DNA of 64,000 nucleotides from Gyrodactylus bullatarudis (GCA_012064415.1 SSNU01000063.1:133800-197799), one strand, 5' to 3'; positions 24,497-37,800 are shown, counted from the first letter of the stretch. Numbers and translations are program-made. The notes: a model not told the origin generated them from the sequence alone.

Positions 24497-24817
24497 CCCT
24501 TAGTCCCAGAGAATGTTTTTTCATGACTCGGATTCAATCTTTTGTCTATCCTATATTTTGTGAATATGATGATTATGAATCTACTGTTGTTTTAACGCAA
24601 TGATTTTTGATTCAGAAGTTATCGATCAAAAATGACCCATTTTTTATCCAAAGCGCGAGTTTGACGAATGATAGAGCTAAAATGTTTGCGTATTCCAGGA
24701 GATTAATAAATTTCCAATCGAATGGGTGGTAATTGAAATATTTTCTGAGGCTTCAATAAATAATAATGAGTTGCTAAAATGACGTGTGATGGAAGTATCA
24801 CTGTGGAACTTTAAGGG
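24497..24817. mobile_element. piggyBac-type MITE, second copy
   Basis: Shares the core with 23400-23912 (CATGACTCGGATTCAATC and the GCGTATTCCAGGAG block). The ends are CCCTTAGTCCCA and CTTTAAGGG. The flanks, TCAA and TTAG, are decayed from TTAA. Confidence 0.6.
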
Positions 24818-26223
24818 TTAGAATAGCACGCTCTGTTCCATCCGTTTCTTGCCTGTAACTAACCTTAGACACTCCTCTCTTTCTTAGGCTTATCAGCTTT
24901 AGTTCAAGCTTTCATAATATTAAGAGAATAATGATAATATTTTTAGGTTGTAGAGAAACTAAGTAGGATCCAATTGTGGTGTGTCATTAATTCAAATTTA
25001 CATAAATAATGAGAAAAATTTGGCGACGTAAGTAATCAATGATAATTATAATTATCATATATTAGTATATATTATAATATAATCAATTTATCACCTTGGT
25101 AATTAGATCTGAATAAAATCCGTTTAAGAAAATGTTTCACTAGAGTCGGTCCCAATAAAGTAGTAGCTCTCATACTGACGATTAAGAGAGCTATTTTTCT
25201 ATAGCCTTTGAGATTTCTAAGGTTTCATATAAATTATTATTTTTAAACTTTTGGTTTAATTAGGAATCATAAATCAATAAAAAACAAAAATTCCCGAATA
25301 CAAGGAATTTCCTAAGGCTTCATTTTCTATCATGAAAAAAATTTGAACAAAATTCAGAAATTTTGTTGACACAAAATTGGCTTAAAATTCTGCAACAATT
25401 TACGGTAGAAAACTATTTTTTCACTCAAAATCCCTTAAATTTTCTTGAAAGTATTTTTCTCTACTGATTTATCAATTTATGGGATAATATTTTTTTATTT
25501 TTTTTGGTACTATTTTTGAGGCCTTTGAGTCATTACTAATTACAAATGAAATATTCACGTAAATTTTCAAATACGTCCGAAAATCCCCTTAAATAAAAAA
25601 GTAGTAACAATTTATACTAACTTAAAATTTACATTTCTCAAGGGTTCAGCAGTAGTGTCTCTCTGAAAATCATAAAAGTTGAAGTTAAATTTGCAATTTT
25701 CGTAAATTATAGAACAAGTCAAGAAAAATTAGAATAATATTTAAGCTATAAAACCACCCAAAACTGTTCAATAAATAGTAACATTGAAGAAAAGGTTAGA
25801 TTTAGTTCCTCCAGGAAAAATCACTAAATGGAATACGTAAATTAAGAAAACTCGATCGATTTTTTTCTAGCATGGTTTCTGAAGCTTTTGAGATTTTCAA
25901 GGCTAATTTATAAATGAAATTAAGCCCATCATTCTAGCTTATTTCGAAATTATTCAAGTTTTGTGTATAAGATTTGTATTTTTCTAGATTTATTTCTCAT
26001 ACATTGTGAAAAGAGGGGGAGGGTCGAGTAGATCCTGTCTAAATTTATGATGAATGTAACATGAAATTGAAATTTTCAACCATCTCGATCCTTTTATAAG
26101 GTAATATATAATGACCTAAAATTACTCTGATCTCCAAAATCTAAGCTTTATCGATTGGCTAGATTTTTTTATTTTCAACGTTTAAAAAATAGAAGTCACT
26201 GGTCAGCGCTGTATCTTTCTTAA

Positions 26224-27153
26224 CCCTTTAAGCCTTAGGGGGTCATATATGGGACAGGTTACTTTCTCAAGCCATAATTATGTTTTAAAGAAACTAAAAA
26301 TAGTTTATTGACCACTCTTTTGAAAGAAGAACTAATATTCTTTCGAATAAACTATGACTTATAAAGCTACAACAATTTATTGAGAAGTTTTGGCTATTTA
26401 AAAAAGACTCGTTTTCGAAAAAATATTAAAATTTCCATAAAAATATACGTATTTTTGAAAAACCACTTACAGAGATGGAAGAGAAATCATACCCATAGAA
26501 TTCATTTATGTCATCTTTTGAAATAAAAATGTTAACTGTTTTCAAGGTCTAAAAATGGTTTTTTTTGGGACAATATCTTCTAAACTAAAGGTTGGTTTTT
26601 GAAAAAGCATATTCTAAAACCCTACTAAATTTTCAATCTCAGCGATGTACCTTGGAAAAAATTTCTCTGGGTCTTTAAGATAATTGTCCTCTCCAAGTTG
26701 ATAGTTTTCTTATTGTATGTCCTATTGGAATTTTGCAAATCAACAGGTTTTTTCAGTGTATTTTTCGTAACGGTGTTTTCAAACAGTTGAATGGTTCAGT
26801 TTTCTAACGGTTTTGTACCATTGATACATTTTTGCACAAATTCATAACGATAACCATTTTCCATTTTCCAGAATTCAGCCTACATGAATAGGGCCAGAAT
26901 GCGTACATTTGACTTTTGCTTTCTCAAAGAGAGAACCAGATTATTGAGAATTTCCTATTACAATAATAAAAACTGAATTTTTGGAAGCAGATTCGTAATC
27001 TGCGTAAAATTTTATTCAATAATCAGTTTGACGCAAAAATTTATCGCAAAATTAAAAAAAAAATTCCCCCATTGTTATCAACCATTTCACACTGATTGTA
27101 TACTTAAGTATAAACAATTTAATGTAAATCCCCCACCTCGGGTCTTGAAAGGG
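26224..27153. mobile_element. piggyBac-type non-autonomous element (930 bp)
   Basis: TTAA at 26220-26223 and 27154-27157. The ends are CCCTTTAAGCC and the inverse of CCCTTTCAAGACCC. No transposase frame is seen. Its right part (GGAAGCAGATTCGTAATCTGC near 26980) recurs at about 31598-31620. Confidence 0.55.
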
Positions 27154-27292
27154 TTAATTGTCAAATTGAAACTTAATTATTTTGAGTTAAAAGAAAATTT
27201 TGATCTTTCAAGCGCTTGCCAGATCTTTCTAAGATTTCGTAATAATATCATAGTTGATCTTAAAAATACCATAAGAGATACGTAATACTCAC

Positions 27293-27398
27293 CAATATCC
27301 AAAATGGAAAACATCCATCCACCCAGCTGATAATGTTCGGCCGTTGATTGATACGCGAACAATGTACAAACGATTGAAATATAGATTTGTAACTTCAT
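27293..27398 (-). CDS. Orphan first exon with a signal peptide (possible alternative start of the ZP-like gene)
   Basis: An ATG at 27398 opens MKLQIYISIVCTLFAYQSTA, a classical signal peptide with a likely cut after STA. Then come about 15 residues (EHYQLGGWMFSILDI) and a GTGAGT donor at 27292 in phase 1. The ZP-like gene exons at 21 and 19 kb accept phase 1. Joining to a possible acceptor before 21237 (CTCCGAG, with TACTAAT upstream) or to the exon at 19124 keeps the frame open. No other minus-strand exon is visible between here and 21.3 kb. Either this is the true or alternative first exon, or it belongs to an unseen gene. Confidence 0.5.
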
Positions 27399-29309
27399 TG
27401 AAATTTAGTCTACAAAATATTCTCCAGATTATACAGAATAGCCATACCATAGCTTCTGTCTACTTTTATTTATGGTAAATACACAAGACATTAATTATGT
27501 TATAAATCAAAAGATATAATATAGACAGGGTTCCACACATAGGATGTTACACTTTACTCAATAAAATAATCATCAATGATGAATAGGATAAATTTATAAA
27601 ATTATATACACATCTAACTGTATTACATTTATTTAACACGATGAAAAGATATCCTCTTTTAATACAAACACACTTTGTCTCCCATTTCAGTACTGCAATA
27701 TATATATATACTATTAAGTAGAGAGAGTGTGTAAGATTAGGATTATGAATGAATACGGAAGATGAGTAGATCTCGGATATATTCCCCAGTTGATATATTT
27801 GTATATATAATATATATGAATAAATTAAATGTAAAAAGAATTTCCAATCAACTTTTCTATTATACATTTCGAGGGATATGAGTAGTTGTAGAATAAAAAA
27901 GATATAGCCTCGAACGTAGTTGAGAAAGTTAACGATGGAAAAATGAATTTCCCTTCTCCAGATACTTTCCAAAAGGGAATTACATACATTAGCATTAGTT
28001 TCTTCTTTGTATAGTTTTTCTCTCATTTGATAATTTTAACCCTTGTCTATTCGAAAAAAACCCAAAAGTTTATTTTGCTGATAAAGAAAATTGCTTCCAA
28101 ATCTACTACAGTTGTGCCTCAGTTTTGGTGTATGAGAAATAGCACAACCCAATTTTCCTATGAAAAAAAATATTTTTATCATCATAAATCATCATAGATC
28201 TACTTAAAAGTAGTACAAGTTTTAAAAAAATTTATGGTCGAAATTTCACACTTTGTAGTTTTTAGTTTCAATTTAAAGAGAATTTTCTCCTAATTCGATC
28301 AGTACCATTAAACCCTATTGAATTCGTCCACTGAGCATGAAAAATCTTGAAAATAAACTTTGATGGCAATGTGTGAGCTTCAAAAGGTAAAAATGCAATA
28401 ATTACAGTCTATAATTATGAGTTACAATTTAGTCAAACATTCTCTATGTTAGCTTCATAATTACATCTTTATGTCTAATTAAAAATCAATGACGAATTCT
28501 ATCTAAAGTCGTTTCAGTGTCTTTATAAACATTCCTCAATTAATTTAGCTAAAAAATTGTGAAACTTTAAACACCCATCATTTTTTTGTTTCAAATGATA
28601 GAAACGTAATTTTTTCTGCAAATGAAATAAAACTTTAAGCCTAGTCTAGATATCTATTTTTTGTTTAATTCAATAAAAGTTGTTTTGAAAATATTTTTTC
28701 TAATCTAGAAAATATTCCTTTGCTCCATGAATTGATTATCACTGAAAGACTTATAAGGCGTTCCGATCTTCTTATTTGTTTGATAGACTTACTTTTATTA
28801 TTAAGGGGTATCAATGAAAAATTGGGTAAGGTATTGTATCCAGGTCGTTGCATATTTGAACTCCACGTGAATGAGATAGATTTCCTGGAATTCAAATAAT
28901 GATCCATACTTTTACCGTGTGAAGAAATAAAAACTGGAAAATTTTTATTTCTAAGAAAAATATGATGATTTTTCAAATAAAGATCAGAATCAGAATTAAA
29001 TAAGAAAGCTGAATACTACCGTCAAATTTCCTGATTTCTTTTTTTCAAACAAAAAGTTGGCATCATTATCTGAATTCCAGGAGATCTTCAATGTATTAAT
29101 GAAAAAATATATTTCTTTGTAAAAACAGTGAATTCTCATCTTCTCATCAATTAACTTCATGTCCACTGAAAGGGTTACTCAAAAGTCTACTTTAGATAGT
29201 TCCGAAATTTACGAATAGAAATTCCTCAAAGTATTTTCTGAAGTCCAAATTAAAACTAGTTATTATAATGAATACTAAAATGTAAAGTTGGTTGATATGA
29301 AGCTGGGAA
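27399..29309. other. No gene supported
   Basis: A 159-codon minus-strand frame (28026-27547) and a 103-codon one (28976-28665) exist but have no family resemblance, and TATA-type microsatellites run through the first. I treat both as chance or UTR-like. Confidence 0.35.
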
Positions 29310-29960
29310 TCAATGACTTTTACAGAAATCTCGATATTTTCATCAAGACTTCGAATTTTTTAAAGGTTTTTCAGAATCTTACTCATGTTGCCCACTTTTA
29401 CCAGTTGAAGATTTAATGAAAAATATGGCCATTTTTCAATTTTTGATTTGGCGCCAAAATCCCATTTTTTCGAACTTCGAACCGAATATTTTCATTGATT
29501 TGAAAGTTGGAGGTTGATCAAAAGAGGTTTTTCAGGATCAAGAAAGCTGCCTAGCACGGTCAAATTACCGACAGTTACCCCATTATCGAGAGATTTCGAA
29601 TTATCGAGATTTCATTGGCTTTCAAGTTGGGAAAATGATCAAAAAATCGAATTTCAGATCCCAAACGATAATAAGGCTATGTATCAGATGAGATTCAGTT
29701 GAAATGATTTTCTTGTCTAATCCTGATCTTGAAAAAACTCTTTTGATCACCCTACAACTTTCAAATCAATAATAATTTTCGGTTCAAAGTTCGAAAAAAT
29801 GGGATTTTGGCGCCAAATCGAAAATTGAAAAATGGCCATATTGTTCATAAAAATAAATTTTTTCTTCAACTGGTAAAAGTGCGCAACATGAGTAAGATTC
29901 CAAAAAATCTTTAAAAAATTCGAATTCTTGATGAAAATATCGAGATCTCTATAACTTCAT
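29310..29960. repeat. Long imperfect palindrome (foldback repeat)
   Basis: The left arm (about 29310-29553) and right arm (about 29722-29960) are inverse copies that include TTTGGCGCCAAAATCCCATT, CATGAGTAAGATTC/GAATCTTACTCATG and CTTGATGAAAATATCGAGAT. The centre is about 170 bp. Arm fragments recur at 9.1, 12.6, 14.1, 16.2 and 17.4 kb. Confidence 0.75.
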
Positions 29961-30539
29961 ATCAATTAGCTTTATGTGATACAAATGAAACTAAGATTTT
30001 TGTAAAAATCATAAATTCCCACCTATTGAGGCAAAAGAAATTTAAATAATGCCTTGTAAAATGTATTTTTCATCTTTCGCTTTACAAATGTGAATTAAAG
30101 CACTTGAGAAAATTTCCGTCGTCCTCTTTATGTGTTATTCAAGATAACAAGATTCGGAAAATTCTATAAAAATTATAAGACGAATCTTGAGAAGATAAAC
30201 TGCATCATATTTTTCAGTTTAACTGCGAATTTAAACTTTTTGTATGTAAATTAGAATTATGCATCCGTTCGTGAATTTTATGAAGGCATTTTATTCTTAA
30301 TCATTTCTTTATTGATTTGATCAAACTTTTCAAATCAACAATAGAAATATTGAGTAATAAATTTTGGGAACCTTATAAATTAGGTTATTGTCGTATATAA
30401 AGGAGAAAACAAATTCATCCATACGAGATTTACATCATTTAAAAGAGGGAAAAATGTTTCTCATGATTATGGATGTTTTTCAGGCCTTTGTCATGGTTGA
30501 AAAATAGTAAAATTTTCCTGTAAAATCAGCAAAACTTAA

Positions 30540-30804
30540 CCCTTAAAGTCCCATAACATTTTAGCAATCCATTATTATTTATTTAAACCTCAGAAAATAC
30601 TTCGTTCGCCCCCCATTCGATAGGAAATCTATTAATCTCCTTGAATACGCAAAGATCTTGACCCATTTTTTGATCGATAACTTCTGAACCAAAAATAATT
30701 GCATTGAAAAAACTGTAGATTCGTAATCAGCGTTTACATAAAAAATAGGATAGAAAAAAGATTGAATCCGAATCATGAAAAAAAATTCTCTGGGACTTTA
30801 AGGG
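30540..30804. mobile_element. piggyBac-type MITE with perfect TTAA flanks (265 bp)
   Basis: TTAA at 30536-30539 and 30805-30808, with a perfect 14-bp terminal inverted repeat CCCTTAAAGTCCCA. The TTAA flanks plus a CCC start are the signature of piggyBac-mobilised elements. The core matches the elements at 23400, 24497 and 47836. Confidence 0.8.
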
Positions 30805-30808
30805 TTAA

Positions 30809-32700
30809 TTCAATTAAAATATGTTTCAACAATAAATTTAAACGAGTTGCATTAATTGTTGGATGAGTGGATTGAGCAAGGATTAAAATCCCAGGTTGTG
30901 GCATACTGACACGCGTATATGTCAACCAAAGATGTATACTTGGATTATTTCTAAATGCTCTGAGAAAGAGCTTCTTTCGTGCTAGTCACGATAGAATCCA
31001 TTTGTAAGCTAATCCATTACTGAATAAAACGAACCTGAGCACCCAGAACGAAATAATTGTAGATAATCATCTATCCTTGTTATTGTCTATACTGATTTAA
31101 TCATTTATTATGAATATTTTTATACGAAATTATTGTGCTAATCAAAATGAACCAATCAGAATCGAGAAAAAATAAATCGAGAAAAATTGAGTGAAATCAC
31201 TAATGAAAAAACCTTGAATAACTTCTGAACCAGAAAAGATAAATGGTCATGCGAGATATCATTGGATAGAGGAATAAATTTTACATTCTTTCCCCTATTA
31301 AAATTTTCAGATTTTATCAAAATAAAATAGCCTGTTGAAGGGTAAAAACAAAAAAGTGCATGGCATTTTTCGCTAATTTTTCATCATTTTTCAACTTTAA
31401 GACCAATTTTGAGGATGATACATTCCAAAAGCACGTTTGAACATATAAGAATCATATAGGAAATTTTACGCTCTTTAAAATTTCACTCTGAAATGTCTAA
31501 GGATCAAGTCAAAAAATTGGTTTATTCAAGTCCCGATTATGAAAATTGTGCTATTTCGGTATTTCGCGCAAAAGCTGAGCAACTTACAAAATTTTTGGAA
31601 GCAGATTCGGAATCTGCGCAAAATTTTACACAATAATCAGTGTGTCGCAAAAATTTATCGCGAAATTTTTTTCTATATTTCCCCCAGTGTAATCTTTGTA
31701 AGTATACGTGCCGCACTGTATTCATAAGAAATTAAATTCATTATTTTACCTGTTTTAATGTAACCTACGCTTTAATTTCTTCGGACTGGTGTGGCCGTTG
31801 ACTGAAACCGACTGAATATCAAATATATACCGGTAATCTTATAACCCGTGGAATTTGCAAGAATAACCTACAGGTTATTACTAGAAGAAAAAAATTCCAT
31901 TACATTTTTTCAATTTTCTGTGAGAATTCCCACTTTCTAGCAAGTACACTAATCCGTTCCATCTCTGGGTGTTATTGTGATTAAAAAAAGTTATTCTTTC
32001 TTGATATGTTTTTGACAATAGGAAAATAATTAATTATTCTGAAATGAAAATAATAAGAAAAGAATTGATCATTACTAATCCCTTCTCATGATTTTTCAAT
32101 AAAACTTGGGAAGTATAATCGATTCAATACTAAAATTCGACAAGATTTGTTTAATTATCTCATATATTTTTCTTAGTTGCGAACATGTCAACTATGTCAC
32201 ACAGTCTAAGATTAAATTTTTTTTGTATTTGACAAAGATAGAGAGTTAAAAGTTGTTTTTGATAGACATTTTTGAGCACCAAATTTTATAACGTCGCAAA
32301 TCGTAAAATTTCTGAAACCTCATTTTGTTTCATCCTTGTATACAGATTATATTGATTTGAATGTTTTGAAAATTTCTCAAGAATTGAAAAGCAGCTCATT
32401 CAACAATAAAAATGGTCAAGGATTTTAATGATCTAAAATCTAACAAGGAATTCAAAATAATTTTTCATATTTGAAGATTGAATCAGCTAATGATTCAAGC
32501 CTATTGTTGTCGCTATTTTTATGAGAACATAGGGATAAAAAATTTCGAGTTATTAGTCATCAAATCATCAACAAATAAAGAGTATTGTTGAATATTTCTT
32601 TGGTAAACACTTTTAGAATGTTGTATGAATGTTCAAGCACAAGACCATTAATATTTTTAAAAATATTTCTTTGTATGACAAAACTTGAATTCACTACTAC
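30809..32700. other. Repeat-rich intergenic
   Basis: 31598-31680 shares GCAGATTCGGAATCTGC and AAATTTATCGCGAAATTT with the end of the 26.2-kb element. No gene seen. Confidence 0.4.
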
Positions 32701-32709
32701 TATAAAAGA
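32701..32709 (+). promoter_or_regulatory. TATA box of the first Cys-rich gene
   Basis: TATAAAAGA lies 49 nt upstream of the ATG at 32750. The paralogues have TATAAAAAG about 60 nt upstream of theirs. Confidence 0.6.
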
Positions 32710-32749
32710 AGCGAACTTTTCTATTATTGTATTGTATAAGTTGATAAAC

Positions 32750-33234
32750 ATGTGTGGATCTGGAAATTGGTAAGTTAATGGTGCCTGAAAATATTAAAAA
32801 AGGTTGTTTCTTCATTGAATGAAATGAAAAAAATTAACTAAATTATTTCAAGTAGTCAAGGTGGCTGTGGTAATTATGGCTGCAACAGCTGCCAGCCTGG
32901 AAGCTGTGGCTGTGGAAACTGTAATTGTAATGGGAACTGTGGTTGCAGTCATTATAGATGTCAAGGAAATTGTGGACGTGGAAACTGTGGCTGTAACAAT
33001 ACTGGTAACTGTGGCTTTAATAGCAACTTTGGTTGTGGCAATTGTAATTGTTGCGGAAACTGTGGATGTAATAATTGTGTTTGTAACGGTAACTGTGGAT
33101 GTAGTAATTGCGGCTGCAATGGGTGTAATTGGAATGGTTTCAATGGTGGCTTCAATTCTAGTATGGCTGGGGGATATCCAGCTGGTAATTTTGGAAATTG
33201 TAGAGGCTGCGGCTGTTATCCTTGTTGCTGTTAA
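32750..33234 (+). CDS. Cys/Gly/Asn-rich small protein A (133 aa, 2 exons)
   Basis: Exon 1 is 32750-32769 (20 nt, MCGSGN and two bases of a Cys codon). The intron is GTAAGT to CAAG. Exon 2 is 32853-33234. The product has 35 Cys out of 133 residues, in CGC, CNC and NGNCGC repeats, then a short Cys-free stretch (NWNGFNGGFNSSMAGGYP) and the tail GCGCYPCCC. There is no signal peptide and no membrane span. It is a clear paralogue of the gene at 38598, with the same micro-exon, the same split codon (tg|t), the same tail and a TATA box. The family is unknown to me. Disulphide-crosslinked structural (cuticle or eggshell-like) or metal-binding roles are possible, but nothing in the sequence decides. 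The frame at 32861-33289 is a shadow. Confidence 0.75.
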
Positions 33235-33347
33235 AGAAAATTCGATGCGTAGAAATGGGGAAGAAGTTTTGATAAGAATAAATTCCTGAATTTTCTTATG
33301 AATTCACTCTATATAAGATTCCAGCATGTTTAGGTCAATCAATTTAA

Positions 33348-34831
33348 CCGTTAAAGTCCCAGAGCAATTTTTTTCTTAGGAAAATTATAAAAAAATGTTC
33401 TCTTGTTAAATTTCTTGTTCTGAATTTAAATTTGAAAACCAAAATGCTCTATCTTCATTGAAGATTCTTCAATGGTTTTGGTGTTATAAATTGTGCTTTT
33501 AAAGGCAAACTGGGTCCTCAGGATGTCTAACTACTTATTAGCGACCATATTCATTTAGGTTTAAAAATTATAAAAAATCAATTTGATGTAACAAAAATAT
33601 TCAACATTTTATTGATCTTTATGAAAGTTAACCAAACAGTTTCTCTCAGAGGCGAAGCAAAGATTCACGTTGCATTTTGAACATGAAACTTTGGTTGTCG
33701 CTCTACAAAATTTATAGCGTTGTCTACCTTCATATGTTTGCCTATGTCCAATATTGTCGTAACGCAGATCTTCAATGGGCATTGAGCATCTTCTTTTTGC
33801 TGATGGAGTTTCTTGAAAAGATTCAACATTTGTTGAAGTATAGAGAGATGGGCGTCCTCTTTTTCTTGGCTCAAAATCTTTCTGAATAAGGATATTGCCA
33901 AGATAACATAAAGTTTCTTCTGATTATTTCTGAAGCCGGTATGTCGTATTTCTTACATCTTTGTTTGTAAACGATATAGGCAATGCCTATTAGGCATTGA
34001 CACTAGCGCTAACCAAGATTTGCCAAAAAAAGGATAGATAGTACCAATGCTTTGTGTTATATTTTAGTAATAACAATAATTATTTATCTATATAAGTGAC
34101 TTTATTATTTATGTATTATTAGTTTGTGTCTCTTCGTTATTAGTCACTTGAATGCACTTGTTAGGATTTGAATTCCATTGTATATTTAAATAAAACACAT
34201 ATTTAATTTCAAGATATATTTACAATTCTATAACACACTGATTTGTATGGAGGTCTATATCGAGCAACCAAGGAGTCAAGTAAATCGACTCCTCCCATTT
34301 TAACGTTGTACTGCTGAATGAAGGCAGGTCGCTTAATATGAATAATTTTTTTTGCCTCTTTCTTTCGTACCGAGTTGCTTAAATCATAGGGGTACCTGCG
34401 ATGAATATGAATATAAATTATATCATATAATATGGATAGGTCTGTTGTCAACCCACTTAGCAAGCATGATATTGTTGTTCAGTTCGGTTCTGAAATCTAA
34501 CGGTGGATCCCGTTTTTTCAAACTTTTATCTTCCTCGAACTTTATTCTTTCAAGACGATTCTTTCTGATAGTACCGAGAAGTTGGAAGCCAGATTAAAAC
34601 AGTAAACAGTATGGAAATTGGTGAGGTCGTTAAAAGAAACAGTAGAACAAGTCTTTGATGCCTTGTGACCATAATGTTAACGGGGTTTAAATTTCAAAAA
34701 TCTCAAGTTTTAAAATCTAATTTTAATCGATTTTTTCATCCCGAGATTGATTTCATCTGAAATGAATCCAATGAATTAAATAATTATATTATACATGGAA
34801 TGAAGCAGAAATATTTCAAATAAAAAAATAT
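33348..34831. other. Region holding a decayed piggyBac element; right boundary not found
   Basis: TTAA at 33344-33347 followed by CCGTTAAAGTCCCAGAG resembles the MITE ends and may be the element's 3' end. I could not find a matching inverse end before WDR6. Between 33905 and 34208 nothing is recognisable. Confidence 0.4.
33609..34600 (-). pseudogene. piggyBac transposase, frameshifted and truncated
   Basis: Three minus-strand pieces in different frames follow family order. 34595-34437 carries GTIRKNRLERIKFEEDK and MLAKWVDNRPIH, matching the GTxRxNR and W-x-D region. 34463-34209 carries QQYNVKMGGVDLLDSLVARY, the hallmark block of piggyBac (DDE_Tnp_1_7) proteins with the last catalytic Asp. 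About 33790-33609 carries the C-terminal zinc-binding tail, KFCRATTKVSCSKCNVNLCF. The N-terminal half is missing, so it is dead. It may have been the source of mobilisation for the TTAA-flanked MITEs nearby. Confidence 0.8.
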
Positions 34832-37800
34832 TCAATTTATTATCACATCAAATCTACAAATTCCGATGCCACAACAAAATACTCTCAAAGTTCCCGGGAC
34901 CAACTCGTAGCAATCTAAGCTATGTGGATCCCCGAGACCATTTATTGCAAAGGTTTTGTAGAGTATCAGATCTTTAACATTATCATGAGAACAGGCTTCC
35001 CAAATATTTACTAGATGGTCTGCACTGAGACTTGCACAGTATATCTTTTGGCTCTGTGAAGATGCAATTATCTTGACGTCAACAATGGCGGCATGATGTT
35101 GGATTCCTTCAAGATGAAATATTTCAGAGTTCAAAGGTTTGAGAATCCAGAAAACCACAGCTCCCTTTTCATCGCCGGTACAAAATTTCATTGAACCATC
35201 ATCAGCATTGACAGGTAGTAAGGAGAGACAGGTGACAGGACATTCTGGTCTAATATAATTTCTCTTCCTTGTTCCTATTTCTAAATAAAAATTTATATTT
35301 GTAAAATTACTTGTAAGTAGTTCTGGAGAATGAATTAAATAAAGTAGTGATTATGGATTAGTTCAGCTTACGAAAATTATCCAAAGAGAATTCAATATAA
35401 TCTAGGTAGCCCATCTGATCAATTTGTAGGATTGAAAATTTGTCCTTCGAGAGAAAACAATCTTGGCCAAATATTATGGTCCTACCCTCGTCACTGACTT
35501 GTTCTAGTAATTCAACTTTGCAATTGTGATCCATTTTCGCGTAATGATACAGTCTAAAAATGGTCAATACAAATTTAGTCAAAACAAAAAGAAAATTTTT
35601 ATATTTTTACTTATAAAATCTGTCTAACTAAACTCAAAAAGATCTTTTCGTTGATTTCAAGGTTTGAGAGGAATCAAACGTAATTTTTTAAGGATCACCA
35701 GTAGACAAGAAAAGTACAAATTGGCGGTTGAGATTTAATAAACACACAAATCCCTGCCAACGTCTACTTTATATTTTTGCCCATTTTTACTGCTTTGAAA
35801 TTTATAAGTTAAGACAATCCAAGATCAGTTCAGATTGACAGTTTTTTCTAAAAATTAAATAGTGATAATTGGATTCTTTGTCTGGTGATGGTCCTGAAAA
35901 AAACGTTTGATTCCTTTCAAATCTTGAGATCAATGAAAATGTTCAGCTAAAAAAATTTTCAGCCAAATCGAAGTTTAAAATGTCTCCAATTTTTTCCAAA
36001 AGGATTTTGGTTCTTAAATCGGTGAAAAAGTGTACCTTTTGAATTGAATCCCAGAAAAATCACAAATACAGTGAATCATTAAAGGGTCTTCACGTATAGT
36101 GGAATTTTTTGAGGTATACTTCGGTCAGATAACCATGTAAAGTTTTACATAGAGACGCACAGATTTTTATGTTTTCAATTATAATTAATAATTATCATAA
36201 GAATCTGTACGTATCAATGTAAAACTTTACATGGGTATCTGTAGAGGCCTTAATTTACATTATAGACCGAAGTATACCTCAAAACATTCCATTATACATG
36301 AAAATTTCTAGAGGTTTGTGAAAAAAATTGAACTTTAACCTCTTGAAATCTCAATGATGATAATGAAATCGATAAAATTTTAAAATCCAAGCTCTTTCAC
36401 CTGCTGAAATGAAACAAACCTAAAATTCCCTTCAGACGAACTAAGAAAGATATAGAGACCTTCATCTGACTCTACACCATCAATAGTCATAATCCTAACA
36501 TCGGAATGTTGGGTTCGAAAGGTTTTGACCAAGATCAACATTCCCAAATAATAGGTCCAGACACAAACCTGTCCCCTGCCCCCTCCAGATAAATAATATT
36601 TCCTTTTAGGTTTTGATACTCCAAGGCACAAAATATTTGAAATATGCCCACGAAAGAATTTGGTTGGAAGAGAATCTAAGAATAAAAATCATTTGTTGAT
36701 TAATTGAGCCAATGAAATTCAATTTCCTAGTAGATACATACCTTGATTTAAATCTTTAAGGCCGAGATAGCAATCTTCACTACCTGTGAGGATACAGTTA
36801 ATCTCTGGTAGTATTTCAAGGCAATTTATATCTCTTCCATGTGTACCCGGCTGTGAAATATCATTGGATGTTTAAAAAAGCAGTTACTGACATGAATAAT
36901 TTCCAACTCACAATAAGATACCGAATTGAGTGATCCTGATCAAAGGAATCTGACTCAGTTTCAAGAGAAATGTCCTCTTCAATATCAGCGTACTGTTTTA
37001 TAAACACTTGATTTTTGCTAACCCAAGAAAAGTAATGTAATTCATCCTTGGAATCAGAATAGTAGACGTGCCATGGTCGATGACAGCCACCACAATCTAT
37101 GCGAGAAATGGGTCTGCAATAGCCATTATGAGTGGAAAAAATTACAAAGTTTGTAGAACTGAATCCAGCTATGATAAACTGATTTCGATCATGCAATTTC
37201 AAATATTTTATTGAATCAAAACGATTGATAAATTTTGGCTTTGTCAAAAGACCCTGATATTTGAGTGTGATTTTTCCTAAACTATCCTTTTCAATGGAAA
37301 ATATTTTGAGTTCCTCCTCTGCAGAACGACCAGTTGTAAAGACAGTGAGAGTATCTTGTTCAACTTTAATTGATTGACAACCCTCTGGTCCATGATTACG
37401 AACGATTGGGTGATTTATTAAAGAGGTCTCCTAATGAAATATTTGAATAATTAGAAAAAAAAAGGAAATTTCTCTTTTGACTCAATTATAGATTTGACAC
37501 CAATTGGTTTGCTTACTTTAGTTGACAGTAAAAACAGGTATCCATTTCTTGTACCAGAGAGATAATAAATTTTTCCATCCAAAAGGAAGGAATCTGAGAC
37601 ATTGATCCAGAGATACTTTGGAATTTGATCTGATTCAAGGGACAATCGTCTGAGTTCAAGTTTGACTTTATTATCAATTAAACTGATGAGAACTACACGA
37701 CCCTTTTGGAATGATAACAGGATTTCATAGTGAGTGTTAGCACCATTCATTTCCATCATGTTACAATGCATAATTTTTTCTCCGTGAAAGATTTTTGATC

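Noticed and set aside
27547..28026. 159-codon minus-strand ORF
   Set aside because: Very AT-rich with TA microsatellites inside; hydrophobic stretches arise from T-rich DNA; no family motif.
28665..28976. 103-codon minus-strand ORF
   Set aside because: No recognisable motif or splice partner, and it lies in repeat-rich DNA.
32861..33289. 142-codon Val/Ala/Ile-rich plus-strand frame
   Set aside because: Shadow of Cys-rich gene A in another frame; the gene's splice sites, TATA box and paralogues support the Cys-rich reading.
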